From positions 10,478,001 to 10,542,000 of the forward strand of contig JASJZH010000004.1 in NCBI GenBank assembly GCA_037178975.1: a stretch of 64,000 bases of DNA, read 5' to 3'. The notes beneath the pieces were generated by a model. It ran no database searches. It saw only the letters and a program-made list of their open reading frames with translations, and had not been told where the DNA came from. This DNA comes from Oscheius tipulae. Its lineage: Eukaryota > Nematoda > Chromadorea > Rhabditida > Rhabditidae. Positions 23,223 to 34,839 of this stretch are shown piece after piece. Every line of letters begins with the position of its first letter. Position 1 is the stretch's first letter. The translations under genes were made by a program, and so were the position numbers.

Positions 23223-26219
23223 GAAGAACTAGTAGATGTTCCCATTTTTGTGCCCATATAATTCTATTGCTTTATTGTATCTTGTGGAATTGGAGAGAGG
23301 AGAGAGGATATAAAGATCCGATTGTTACCTGTTTAATATACTTCTTTTTGAAAGTGTGGTTGTAGAGAGACAATACAGTTGGCAGCTGTCCAAGTAACGC
23401 AGAAACTGTCCAAGTAAGGCAGAAACTGGGCACTTCTGACTTCAAATAGAAACAGAAAATATCGGTCTTCTCGTCAGACAAGTCTGTCAAATGTGAACCT
23501 ACAAGCCCATGGAATGCTCTCTGCAAAGATGTTATGGAAGAGAAACTCTGAAGTTCCTAGCTTCGACGATAATCGAAGCCTTCGGATTTCAGGGTGCTGA
23601 GGATGCCGGATCAATTTCGGCTAGAACACATAGACAGTCACCATTTTGCCGATCTTTAATGCGGATGGATAAACAGGAACTACACATACTTTTGTCTTAA
23701 ATTTCAGAAGCCAGTTCTAAATCTCAGAAGTGGACAAGCGGTCAGCTTTGAAATCTGGTCACTAATATCAAATGTTGTAGGTTTATTACAGCCTGCCAGA
23801 TGCACAATGCTGTGTCTTTCTATTAGACTGTCATCTTAGCCTATCTGTCCATTCCGCTCTCTCACCCCCTATAAACTCTCTTTCTGTCAAACAGTCGCTC
23901 GTCAACCCGTCCTTGCTAACGTGGTCATGCCAACAGTACCGTGCTAGAATGTTAGGTCTCTGTCAACTTGTCAGCTTAGTCTTGCCAACAAGTTCATGTC
24001 AAACATGACTATGTCAACTTGCTCTATCTCTATCAGTCTGTCAACTTTTCATTCTAGCCTTATTAGCATGTCCGAAAGTAGACAACGCTACAACTTCTTT
24101 CAACAAAGAATCTCGGCTAGTTAGACAGGCACTGGTATTATACAAGATCAGAATCATATTTTTGTTTTCTAAAAGATTAGACTTATTAGATATTGGATAA
24201 ACAGATGTCTGGTAGCAGACATCTTCAAACCTTCCCAATCCTGCACCCTCGACCAGAAATCCAAGCATTTATCATGCCTGAGTCTCCCATCCAGACTTCT
24301 CTTCTACATTTAGACCCCGTCTTCTTTGCATATTTTAATGAGGGAAGATGATCGACGGGGTGGAAATTACAATCTTTTCGTGGATTCAGGCCCTCTGGGA
24401 TTATAAACACGGGGGCATTCATCTCAAATTCAATTGACGAAATTCTTCCGTGGGTAGGTGAAGAATCGCGCGTCGGAAAACAAGGAAGGACAGGGGGACA
24501 CAACAAGATTTGTGGACTGAATCTTCTTGGGATTGTGTCATCATCTGGAGTATTTTCCTTAACGAGGTATTAGATTTCTCTGATGGAAACAGGAAACATG
24601 GTTGACAAGGAAACGCATTGTTTCTTTGCAATCTCGTGACCGGAAATGGTTGTCGGTTGGGGAGTTACGGCTGTCAGTATGGGTGGATGGACAATAAGGA
24701 GCTGCCAGGGAGGGAGAAGCAGAGGGACAGAGAGATTGTGCAGTCAAATTGACCTTTCACAGATTGTTTATCCCTTAGTGTCAACTGTCTCTCTCACAGT
24801 CGATATGGTCCCATATTTTATAGCCTAGACCATTCAAATATGATCGTTTTATGAAAATCCTTATTGTTGTTTTTCCTGATTTTCCTTGTACAGTTCTGTT
24901 TACATTATATCCAGTGACTTTCAGCAAGTAATGTTCTTCATTTTCTGCTCTGTAGTCCCTTTCATAGGGAGTCCTGTTTCCACACTTTGAAACACATCTT
25001 TTCGATAAGGGACAGAATAGTCAGGTAGTGCGGATAGGACAAGCTGCTATAGTGACAGGTAGGTGACAGACCGACAGGTAGACTATCAGGATTTTTTGGA
25101 TTTTTTCAGGAGTACTAGGTAATGTCATCTGAGCATGAGAGTCTGAGTAAGAAATTTTAATAAAGCCAAGACTAACGACACCGGCCAGCACAGGGTCTTA
25201 CGTTTTTCAATAAGCCAGTGCACATTTATCCTCTCTTCTCTTGGCTGGGAGTCTGGTGGGTATCTGTGGAGGCTGCGTCCAATAACGACGAAAAAACACC
25301 TGTGGAACGAGCCGGTATTAAAGGGACGCTGGTTGCCCGTCCATGGCAGTCATTCCGTACCCTCACACTCTCGCTCGAATCTTCTCTTCTCTCTTGAGTC
25401 TCCAATTTTCCGCTTTTCAGATTTACATTGGACTTGGTCGAGATGTTTCCTAGATGGACATTGATTTCTCTGGACACTAATGGTTGATGATCAGTAGCCG
25501 GCACAAAGTAAATAGTTTGAACGTTGGAGAGAGACAGAGAGCCAAAGAGATTGAGGAACTTTTCAAAACGCAAGCAAAAGCTTTCTTAGACGCACCCAAC
25601 AACAGAAGCGACTTCGGTTGAACAGCCTGTACATGGTGGGTGTAAAGATCACGAAGACACTAAACTAACCTTTTTAACATGAACAGCTGGCTGTATATGC
25701 TGAACAGGAAGCCTAAACTAATCAGAAAAGGAAATGAACCGTTAACGGTAGTTAAAAATGGAAACATTGAAAACCCCAGACAACCGACCCTATAGGGGCA
25801 AATTTTAAGCTTGTAGCGAGCCAGGATTTTGTCGTAAAGATATGTTGTGCTCTTTTCAGATATCCTTGCTCCAACTGATGTGTTCTACACTGCGAACAGT
25901 ATGATATCTTTCCATGATATCAAGATACACCGGCACATCTTTCCAACATCATCCAAGCACTGCTAGACTTAGTCTTGACTGCCTACCAATCAATTCCCTT
26001 ATTCTAACTGTAATGAGTTTCCCTGCAAGATTTTAACTCTTCCGATGGACAGAGAGACAGAGAAACATAACAGGAAAATGTGTCAAAGGTCCAAAGGAGC
26101 GCCTCGCCACCACCACAATATTTGCGTTGCTGTAACATCAGGTGTTGTCTCCAATCAATCGGAACAGCTTCTCTTTGCCTTGGAAAACAGCAGCTGACCA
26201 TCATTTCCTACGTTTTCCA
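23223..26219. other. intergenic stretch, no supported gene
   Basis: The stretch from 23820 to 24060 is dense in CTGTCAAC/TGTCAA words. A minus-strand frame at 25226-25573 (115 codons) has reasonable codon composition but no start context, domain or splice partner, so it is not called. No RNA gene was recognised. Confidence 0.5.
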
Positions 26220-26555
26220 ATGCATTTCTGGCTACTTTCGTTGCTATTTGGGTTAGCTGGAGCTCTAAGATGCTACGATGGCACTGTGGATCTGGATAGC
26301 AACTTGAGGACCAAGGAAAAGGTACACGTCTCTTACTCTCTCCTGACCTTTACTATTCAGGACTGCGGCATTTCCGAGTACTGTATCCAGAAGATCAACA
26401 AGTCCACCAAGAAGATAACTCGTGAATGTTCTTCCTTCACCGACGACCATAACATGGAAGAGAAATGCCCGATGAGTGGTTGTCATTGGCAGTCAAGTAC
26501 TGAGACCTACTGCTGCTGTCAGTTTGACCTGTGCAATGAGTACAAGGCTGAGTGA
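26220..26555 (+). CDS. Ly6/uPAR-like secreted or surface protein
   Basis: Exons 26220-26321 and 26361-26555 join in phase 0 to give 98 residues. The intron between them is only 39 bases and keeps the frame open, so it is easily mistaken for coding sequence. It has a GTACAC donor and a CTATTCAG acceptor. The start was chosen at MHFWLLSLLFGLAG, a signal peptide that leads directly into the first cysteine (RCYDG). Ten cysteines follow and the end is CCCQFDLCN, the terminal signature of three-finger Ly6 domains. A glycosylation site (NKST) is present. There is no hydrophobic C-terminal tail, so unlike the gene at 9.4 kb this one is probably secreted rather than GPI-anchored. Confidence 0.8.
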   Translation: MHFWLLSLLFGLAGALRCYDGTVDLDSNLRTKEKVHVSYSLLTFTIQDCGISEYCIQKINKSTKKITRECSSFTDDHNMEEKCPMSGCHWQSSTETYCCCQFDLCNEYKAE

Positions 26556-26813
26556 GTCGACTCTTAGAACCACAATCAGAACGGTTTCAGTGGCTCCCCG
26601 TTCCATGAAAAGGAGATGAAGAAAGCGGGAGAGACAGAGAAGCCGTAGGTTCTTTCCCGTACTGTCTCAGTGTACAAGACTCTTCAGCAAGTCCACTCCG
26701 TCATCTAGGGTTTCAATCAAAGAGGACAAGCTTAGAGCCACTGAGTCTCCACGAAAAACTACCTCATCTTCGAGAAAAACTGATGAGATCGAGCTGGAGG
26801 ACTAGACAGAACT

Positions 26814-27382
26814 TTAATCAGTTTTGATAAAGCCACAGACGTCTTCTTTGTCAGCTTTTTTCGGTTGCTCCTTGTTATAGCCCTCCAATAGCATGCACTT
26901 TCCAGTGTCTCTGTCGTCTGTAATACTCTTCCACATGAAATGAGTACAGCGAGGGTGTTCGATACAGGTAGGAGCACAGGCGTATGCGTATATATCTTCC
27001 TTGGTGTCTAATACTTCTGTATAACCGAGTTCGCAACCTTTAGCCCACATAACGTCGTCTTGAGCAGGGATCCAGCCCTGAAAGTTGTTCGTTGGCTCGG
27101 AAACAGACAGAAGTCACTCACCCCATCGGTCTTGTTCATGGCTCCACAGACTTGCGACCAGTCGTCGACCACAATATGCTCCAGGTCTTTGGCTCCTTGC
27201 ATCAGATCGCAGTTTCCAAGCTCTGTGTTCCCTCCAGTTTTCCTCCAAGTGAAGTGAGTACAGAAATAATCCAGCTCACACATTCTCCCGCAATCCTCTC
27301 CTTTGACTTTGAAAGTCTGCGCTGTGATTCCCGAGAACGTACACCCGCTTGCCCATTTGAGTTTGATCCCGTTCTTCCAGCG
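26814..27382 (-). CDS. two-domain PAN/Apple-type protein, 5' partial
   Basis: Minus-strand exons 27122-27382 and 26814-27077 join in phase 0 across a 44-base intron and end in TAA. They encode two repeats of one fold: W-x-GC near the start, a CxxxC pair, CTHF(T/M)W in the centre, a later C-x-L(M/L)xG and a closing VCG-x-K. CTHFxW with this spacing is typical of PAN_4/Apple domains, which bind protein or carbohydrate in secreted proteins. The exon at 27382 begins after a TTTTCCAG acceptor, so at least one exon with the signal peptide is missing. A candidate upstream exon lies near 27475-27580 (frame with RNDATLKKDHEFC) but needs a weak GTGTGA donor. Ligand unknown. Confidence 0.68.
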
Positions 27383-28449
27383 CTGGAAAAGGTAATTGTT
27401 AGACCGATTTTGGTCTCATATGTATAAGGAATAGCCGTCGCGCTCACTGTTCGTATAGATTTTCACACATACAAGATAATATATGTGTCACTCTCAGCGC
27501 TTCGGTCACAGAACTCGTGGTCTTTTTTCAGGGTAGCGTCATTCCTTACGTAAATGGTTCTTTGACAAGATGTTGGAAAGGAAAAGCTTCTCCAAAGCTA
27601 TATGCTCTGCATGAGCACCAGTTACACCTTTCTGACTTGTTTACTTTACAGATCCTCTGCACAAGCTCTGTCTAGGCTGTGGCGGTATGCCCAGTTTCTC
27701 AAAAGACCGCTTAACATGGGTTTAGTGGCGAAAGATTGTGCTGACACGCGGACGAGGACAATTGCCTCTGCTTACCCAGTCCTATTTTTAGCGGAAGCCG
27801 TCACATGAATAATTAGATGGAAGAGAATGTAAGTGGCCCAGGACCAAAATTTGCTTGGAGTATGTCATGGCAAGCTAGGAAGATCAATAGGTAAATCAGC
27901 CAGAATGTACCAGAGCTGTTCTGTTTTAGGATCGACTCTTAAAGTTTACGAGCTTTCCGATAATCCATCATCCAAGAAGTCCACACTTCAAACAAAGATA
28001 TGAGCAACAGCTTGGTCATTGATCAAGAATCGTGATTCCCTCGTATTTTTGCTAATTTAAAAATAAACCATGTGTTCTGAACGGACTTACAAGAGTTAAA
28101 AAAGACTTGTTTACAGACACAGTGAGAGCATACTGTGAAGGAGTGGGTTATATAAGATTAAATTGTAGGTAGAGCACAGAACTTTCGAGCTTCGCGATGT
28201 CCTGCAAAATTGTAGAACAGATCAAAGGCTGTAGTTTCACAAGACATTGCTAGCCTGGAAATTGCCGGGGAACCCGCTCATAGTGAAATAGTTTGGTTTC
28301 GGAGACCAGCAAAACACATAGCATTCCACTTTGTAAGAATGTTCGGACAAATAAGGCAATAACAGTGCCTCGTTCTTGCCCGCTCGGCTAACATTTTCTC
28401 CTCCAGTGCTTCCTGCCCTTGCTTTACAATACTTATAATCAATTTTCAG

Positions 28450-28560
28450 GGTACTATCATACCTTGTCCAGCGTGAATGGGTCTTGGCCACACCCAGGAT
28501 ATCGTAATAAAGTCAAGGGAGATGACAAAAGTTCTATGAATATAACGAGGACCACCAATC
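28450..28560 (+). other. possible orphan exon
   Basis: A 111-base segment is bounded by an AATTTTCAG acceptor and a GTAAGT donor and is open in one frame (HTLSSVNGSWPHPGYRNK, then NITRTTN, with two glycosylation sites). No partner exons were identified. The opposite strand is also open here, so the coding strand is not settled. Confidence 0.22.
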
Positions 28561-29941
28561 GTAAGTTTGACTGGGAGTTCCGTTTAGACTTAGAGGCCCA
28601 AACACGGCTACAAAGCTAGATGAACTTGAAAAGATGGGCCCATGACATCTACTAGAATAACATCAGCCATTTTTTTCACATTCGGTAACATGTGAAGTAC
28701 TTGATTGTCATCAGCTACCGCCTTCACTTACCAAGGTCCGACCGGAAGAAGCATATGGTGACTCGTGCGAATCGTGCGAATTTATGAATAAATCATTGTA
28801 CTAGACACACCTTATCCGGACCACCGAACTGTTCATGGTTGTCGAAATGGGTCTCGAGAATTGGGTTTTGAAGTGAGGGTTCCTAAAGCCAATTGAACAT
28901 CTTTGGTACAGACCATCTCCTCTCTCTGAAGAGGTGCGTGAAATGCACTAAACTAAACTATGTGACATGTCTTCTGCCAAAAGGAAAAGGACCGCGAACA
29001 ACTGAGTGATACCACATATCCTGCTAGAGAGATATAGGTGAGGAGAACAAGCCATTAAAGAACAAAATCAGGTTTAGGCTCAAACTGTGTAGTCTTATTG
29101 TTAACCTGACAACTATCCTTGTCACCAGATACATCGTCTTTCTCTCTCCTGTAGGATTGCAACAAAGAGACTATCATTCTGCCAACTAGCATTGCTAGTT
29201 ACCAGTCACCGTTCGTTTGCAGTTTCAAAAAGGATGCTCACTTCTCATCTACTCACCCTCTCTCCCCAGCGTCTCTCTCTTCTCATCGTTCTGACGCTCA
29301 ATTCTGCTCAACTTCAATATCTACATCCGATACAACCCAATAATTGTCCTATTCTATTATCTATTCTGTCTCTGTCTGTCTCTTAATCCAAGCACCGACT
29401 CACCAATGCTAAAAAAGTAGAGAAGAGTAGAAAAAGGAGGACGAGGAGTTTCATCACAGAGCAACAGAGGAATGGTCAGGACACAGTGGGTAACAGGCGA
29501 GGTAATCCCAATGTTTTAAACAAGTGTAAAGCGTCAATGTTTGTCATACGGCTAGGAAACTTTGATACTTCTATTTTAAGAAACATGGCTCTAGCTTGAA
29601 CAGTTGGCTAGTGCAAAGGGCGGTGAGTCAAGTTTTCGCTTTTGCTTGCGTTTCGGCGAAGGTGGATGTACCATGAACAAAATTTAGCAAAATGATCATA
29701 CAAATTTGATTATCTCCATCAAGGAGACTCATAAGCTTATAACACTGTTAGCTAACTTTTCAGTACAACCCCACTGCCAACATAGGTCAAATTTTTTGAA
29801 TTCAAGTCACCAAAGCCTTTTTGTTTTGTTTTAAACATTTTAATGCTTACGCCTCGAGAGTGAGAGACAGTGACAGAGAGCCAGAGGGACAGAGAGACAA
29901 AGAGCCAGAGAGATGGAGAGACAGAGATGTACCTCCAAGAT

Positions 29942-30173
29942 AAACCAAGTCCAAAGAGCAACAACATTAGACTCGACAGAACATGACAAGTCCAATCTAA
30001 CCCGTTCCCTGGTAGTCTCCCAATGACCATATTCCTCGTCTGTGGTCCTGCCGTATAGTCGCTGGCCTACTTCAAAATTCGCCTTCTCATCAATAGGACC
30101 AACACTAGGGTTCTGACCAACGCCTTTCCGAGGTTAGTTGCCTTTCCGTCTATTCCCTCCCTAAGCTTGAAAC
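29942..30173 (+). repeat. 232-base dispersed repeat, copy 1
   Basis: This copy is the reverse complement of 38985-39216, with few differences and the same length. On the minus strand it has the same open frame as copy 2 (GQNPSVGPIDEKANF, YGRTTDEE), and in another frame a Met followed by a hydrophobic stretch. A GAGACAGA array abuts it on the left (29868-29930). Confidence 0.85.
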
Positions 30174-33100
30174 GGTTCCCAACCTCCAGTAGCTTCATTT
30201 TTCCCATAATCTAGTTTACCAGCCATTCTGTCGCCTATCTGGCAGCCTGTCCAGCCTCTCTGTCACGTACGCCGTGTTCCCCTATCAGTGTATCACCGTC
30301 TCTGTCAATACACACTATGCTTGTTTCCTACTGTCACTCTGTCATCAATTTTGGCTAGAAATCCTAGATCTTTGGTGAAACTCCACTAAAAGACAGTAGC
30401 TTTCCTTGAACCGTAGCCACTACCCAGTACCGAAATATTTTTAGCTAGAGGAGCAATTTGCAAATGTTATGTTTTAAAAACTTGTCTATTTTGTTTTCAA
30501 ACATTTTTAAAAGTTTTCTGATGTAATTAACAAGATTTTGATTTTTCTGGGACTGTCACTACTCCGAAAAGAGGGATTCCAGATTTAGTTTATCGCTAAT
30601 TAACGTTTAGTACTATTTGCCGCCTCTACTTTGCCTACCTGGTTTCCCATGACTCACACTACTTTCTCTCTGGAACAATAAGTTGCTATCGTGATCGTAG
30701 ATCTTGACGCGTACAGAGAGCTGGCTAGCTTGACTACTTGTCCACCTGGTTGTTCTTCTACTTGTCCAGTTGACCAACTGACCTACTATCTATCTTATCC
30801 ATTGCATCTCTCAGTGACTCAGTCTCTCAGTTTCCCTGTTGCTCTCTCGCTGTCTCTCTGCCAACTATTTCTGTCTCACACTCCCGTCCAGACTTCCTAA
30901 AAGTTTGAAGTTTTTGAAATCACACACCAAACAGTTCACTTTCAGAATCCACTCTTTCATCCAGCGTCGAGCGATGCTTCCCTCATCTTCCACGTTAGTT
31001 CATTTACTTTGACTACCTTGAAAAATGCGTTCATCCAACCAAAATCTACGAAAAAGCAAGCGAAAAGAATCTAAGACCCTATTTTGACCCCCTGGCCAGG
31101 TCCCAACACGATCGGAAGCCATGGCTCCTGCGGCCAGCGGGGGTCTTATTTGGCAGCCTGCCACGTCCCTCTTTAATTTTAAAAATATGCACTAGTCACA
31201 TAGAAAACTCTTATCGAAACTCGAAAAATGTGTTCTTTATTATATTTTAGATCCTTATCCCTCAAAAATCCGAAGTTTTGACCCAAAATGCTTTTTCTCT
31301 GCCCTGTTGACACATTAGAGCTTGTTTTGCTCTGGTCTAATCCGAAGCGAATTCATACAAATTGGTTTAGTTTGATGGACAGAGCTCATTTTTTCAAGGA
31401 AAAAGTACACAAATTGTCTCTCTTCCTTTTTATGAACACTTCTGGGAACTGGTCTTCCTCCCTTTTTTACCACCTGTCTTATTGTTCTTTTATGACGGGG
31501 TCAATTGAAACAGGGGAAATTGTATCGACGGGTTCTTTCCTTGTCTGTTTTGTTCTATGAATCGTTTGAATGACTCTTTAGACTTTGTGTATGGTTGAAC
31601 TTGGCCTTGTCCTCTTGGTAAGCTAGTGTCTAAGCACTTTGGTGGGTTTCCAGCTTTTCTTAGCAGCCTTAGGTACGCCTGCTTTCGATATTTTTGCTGG
31701 AAAAGTTCTTTTTTTAAATGCATTGGACCAATTTTTCACATTTTGGCTATTAGCGTCAAAGTTCCGACTCATTTGAACCTATCCCTCCTTCTTTGGTAGT
31801 ATTTTTGCCATTTTCCGGTCTAACTATATGTGTTCGTAGTTTCGTCCCCAAGATACAAGATAGGTATTACACTTTTTGGTCCAAATGATCCTCAAAGATC
31901 GGTGGATCGATCCCCTTACAAGACCACTAAAAATGACTTCGTTTATCCAATGATCAAGTATATGGATTTCGAGAGAAACCGGAAAGACTACTCATTCGTC
32001 CCAAATCGTTCTACCTCCTCGGGTAGGGAAGGGGAAAGGCGCTTATATCTTCCCCTCTCGTTCTCTTACCTTGACTCAATAGAATTCACACAAATATTGC
32101 TCTAGGCCGTTCATTGGCACGTTATAGCTCATACTTCTGTTTTCTCGCTAGACTCTTTACCACCCTTGAACACTGAGCTTTCGACCCATCTGGGGTACAA
32201 AGGTTTCATTGGATGTACTCTGCGTGACTCTCTGTCCTGTCTCTCTTCCCTTTGCAAAGTCCGTTTCTCATGGCCTCCTTTTTTTACCCCCGCTCCCACT
32301 TTTTCAAGCCCTTCCGCCGCGTACTTTGTTCTGTTACCCAGGTCTTTTTGTTGTTTGTCTCTATCGCACCGAGAACTGACAGTTGTGCTTTTTTACTCTC
32401 TGTCTTCCTGACGTCAAAGTCCCATAGCACGTGTTCCGAAAACTGACAATCCTATCGGATATCTCTTAACAGCTGTTCCCTTACTCTTGTTCCTTCCTCT
32501 ATAAGTCACTGTTTGCCTCCATGTCTCGGCTCGCGCGCGAATTTGATCAAACACACAGGGTGTACTCTGCCTGTCCCTCCCGTCCCACCTCATAGCCACA
32601 GCTCTGACTTTCAGTGTCCTTTCTCTAGTGCAAATCTTCTGTTTAAGTGATAGCGATCGCGCCATTTTACTGCCCCAGACTAGATTCTCCCCCTATAGCT
32701 TCGAAAAACCATGTTCCCTTGTTCTTGAACTAATGGACGTAAGTGCGTTCTTTGACGAGATAGAGGGGCTAGCTGATAAGGGGAGGGGTGTCCAGTGGTA
32801 AGTGCTAGGAGACGTTGACCAATCTACTTTTTTATTCAGCTCAAGGCGTGATCTCTGGGAAACGGGGCTTACGAGAAAAACTGTCTTTCAGATGCAACTA
32901 TAACATCTTTCCTCTAGTTCTCGGTAACTTTCGACTTATTTGAGAATAACGAAAATGTCTTCTATTCCAATGAAACGGTCAATCTTGAAACGGAAACATC
33001 CTTCTTTCTCTTCTAACTCTCTGTTCCTGAGGGAATCCAATGGTCTATGGGATTCAAATCACTAGTTCTGTTCCTTATTCCTCAAGTCTAAAGGTTACTA

Positions 33101-33903
33101 TTTGGGTTTTATCTATAAACTCGAGGTTTTACAATGATCAACCCGCTCTAAGACATTCACTTCAGCTCTTACAGTATCCTAACTGTTTGAGAGGCTGACG
33201 TCGACTATCAACTGTAAGACACGGAATTTTTTCAAAGAACCCATTCGAACCTTGATGTATTCGTGATCTTCCACTTAGCCTTGTTTCAACAGTTTCTGCT
33301 ACAGTTCAGTCCTGAAACCTTACATTTTTTGCATTCGGCAGTGAGTCAACATAGTATTCCTCTCCCGAGTCTGACTAATCACAATTGTTGTCTTTGCAGG
33401 AGCGAGACGGTGCCAATTGGCTAGGCTCTTAAAGATTTCTCACTAATGCTTCTGGAGAGAGCTTTGCAGTTTTTTTTTACTTTTCATGCCATGGTCGTTA
33501 AAGAGTCTAGATCAAAGTTCTCGTCGTTTGGCATACAGACGTCTGACCACCTCTTTTCGCGTGTTGGACTCTCCAAAACAATCCAAATTGTACCTTGCCT
33601 TTACTTCTTCCCCTCTCTGAAACCAGTTCACACGTCCTTATTTTTGTTTGCAACCTTTCCCAATCGACCGGATGATTGTTACTTCTCAATTCCTCTGTTA
33701 TCATCTGTAAGAGTGCGTTCATAGCCTATTAGTTGCTTGTCGGACACTGCGGGTCAAAGTTTCACGCATTCTGCCCATATCTGTGCGGTAGGGAAAAGGT
33801 GGCATGATTTGTCTTATCATGGAGTTCGGGGGGTGGCAGCTGCAGAAAGCGAGAATCAGTGAGAGACGACCTTCATCCCCTTATCTCTTATCTACTATTT
33901 CAC

Positions 33904-33980
33904 TGTCTTTGTTTCTCTGTTCCTGTCTCTCTGTCTTTCTGTTACTCTGTCTCTCTGTCTCTCTGTCTCTCTGACTCTCC
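33904..33980. repeat. TCTGTCTC pyrimidine array
   Basis: Imperfect 8-base TCTGTCTC units run for about 75 bases with substitutions and lie outside any gene. The same motif fills many introns in this window. Confidence 0.8.
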
Positions 33981-34839
33981 CCTTGGTCATTACATTGAGG
34001 CCTGACCTTGACTTTCGCTTTTGCTGTCATCCCCGTAGCCGACTGATAAAGACATAAGAGATGTCTGTTGCGGTTTTAGTACGTCAAACCTGGTCTCCTT
34101 TTTCCTGCGACGATTTGTGCGCTCCATTTCTCGCTCCCCCACTTCTAATTGGAAATTCAATTTTGTCTCTCTACCTCTACACCTTGCCGCACTTTCCGTT
34201 GCAAAGAAGGACAGTTGTCCTCCTCTCGTAATCTTTGATTGCTCTCCTACTCTCTCCTTTCTCCCTCAGTATTATCTCGGCAAGTATTGAAAAGACATAT
34301 TCAGGCACAAGGGCAGCTAGAATGCTGAAGGAATCAGCCACATGGATACAGAACTCGGGCAGGTGAGCGATAGTTTAAATAAGCGTTGAGGTTTTGGCAG
34401 TACAGAGAGAAAGAGGGGGTCCAGAGCTGTCTCTGTAATCTCTCAACATTCCTATGCTCCAAAACTACTGGTTTTATCCACTGGAGTTGACATAGAACTA
34501 CAAACAAAGTTTTATAACCCATAGTAGAGTTTCTGTCCTGTTTCTTCCCTACTGTCTCTCAGTGACAGAGTCTTGGAAAGCCCTATACCATCATGTCAGC
34601 CAGCTAATTACCAGTCTTAACAATATCCAAAGGTTCACCCAGGGCGTAAAATTGTCCGAATCTGGGGAAAAAGCAGAAAAGGAAACCGAAGGTATTTAGG
34701 ATAGCGAGGGAACAGTAGACTCCTAGGAACAAACTCAATCAAATGCCTATCTACTCACAGTGTGAAGCTTATGCGAAAGTCTACTAGTTTTTTTGTGAAA
34801 ACCATTGAAGAGAAACACAGCTGTTGAAACATGAGTATC

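Larger units (their letters stand above)
27383..34839. other. long gene-poor stretch
   Basis: More than 7 kb without a supported gene. It holds one copy of the 232-base dispersed repeat (29942-30173), pyrimidine arrays (30790-30890, 33900-33980), a CTGTC-rich tract (30220-30350) and an isolated exon-like segment at 28450-28560. Frames such as 31830-32105 (+) lack start context, domains and splice partners. Confidence 0.5.

Noticed and set aside
25226-25573. 115-codon open frame on the minus strand
   Set aside because: Starts with a non-ATG codon inside pyrimidine repeat sequence, and no partner exon was found; left uncalled though composition is reasonable.
29752-30030. Hydrophobic minus-strand frame that looks like a membrane protein
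   Set aside because: It is composed of the dispersed repeat plus the adjoining GAGACAGA array; the apparent helix continues into simple sequence.
33900-33980. Regular pyrimidine array considered as a CRISPR-like or satellite array
   Set aside because: Units are 8 bases with no spacers; it is a simple repeat in a eukaryotic spacer.
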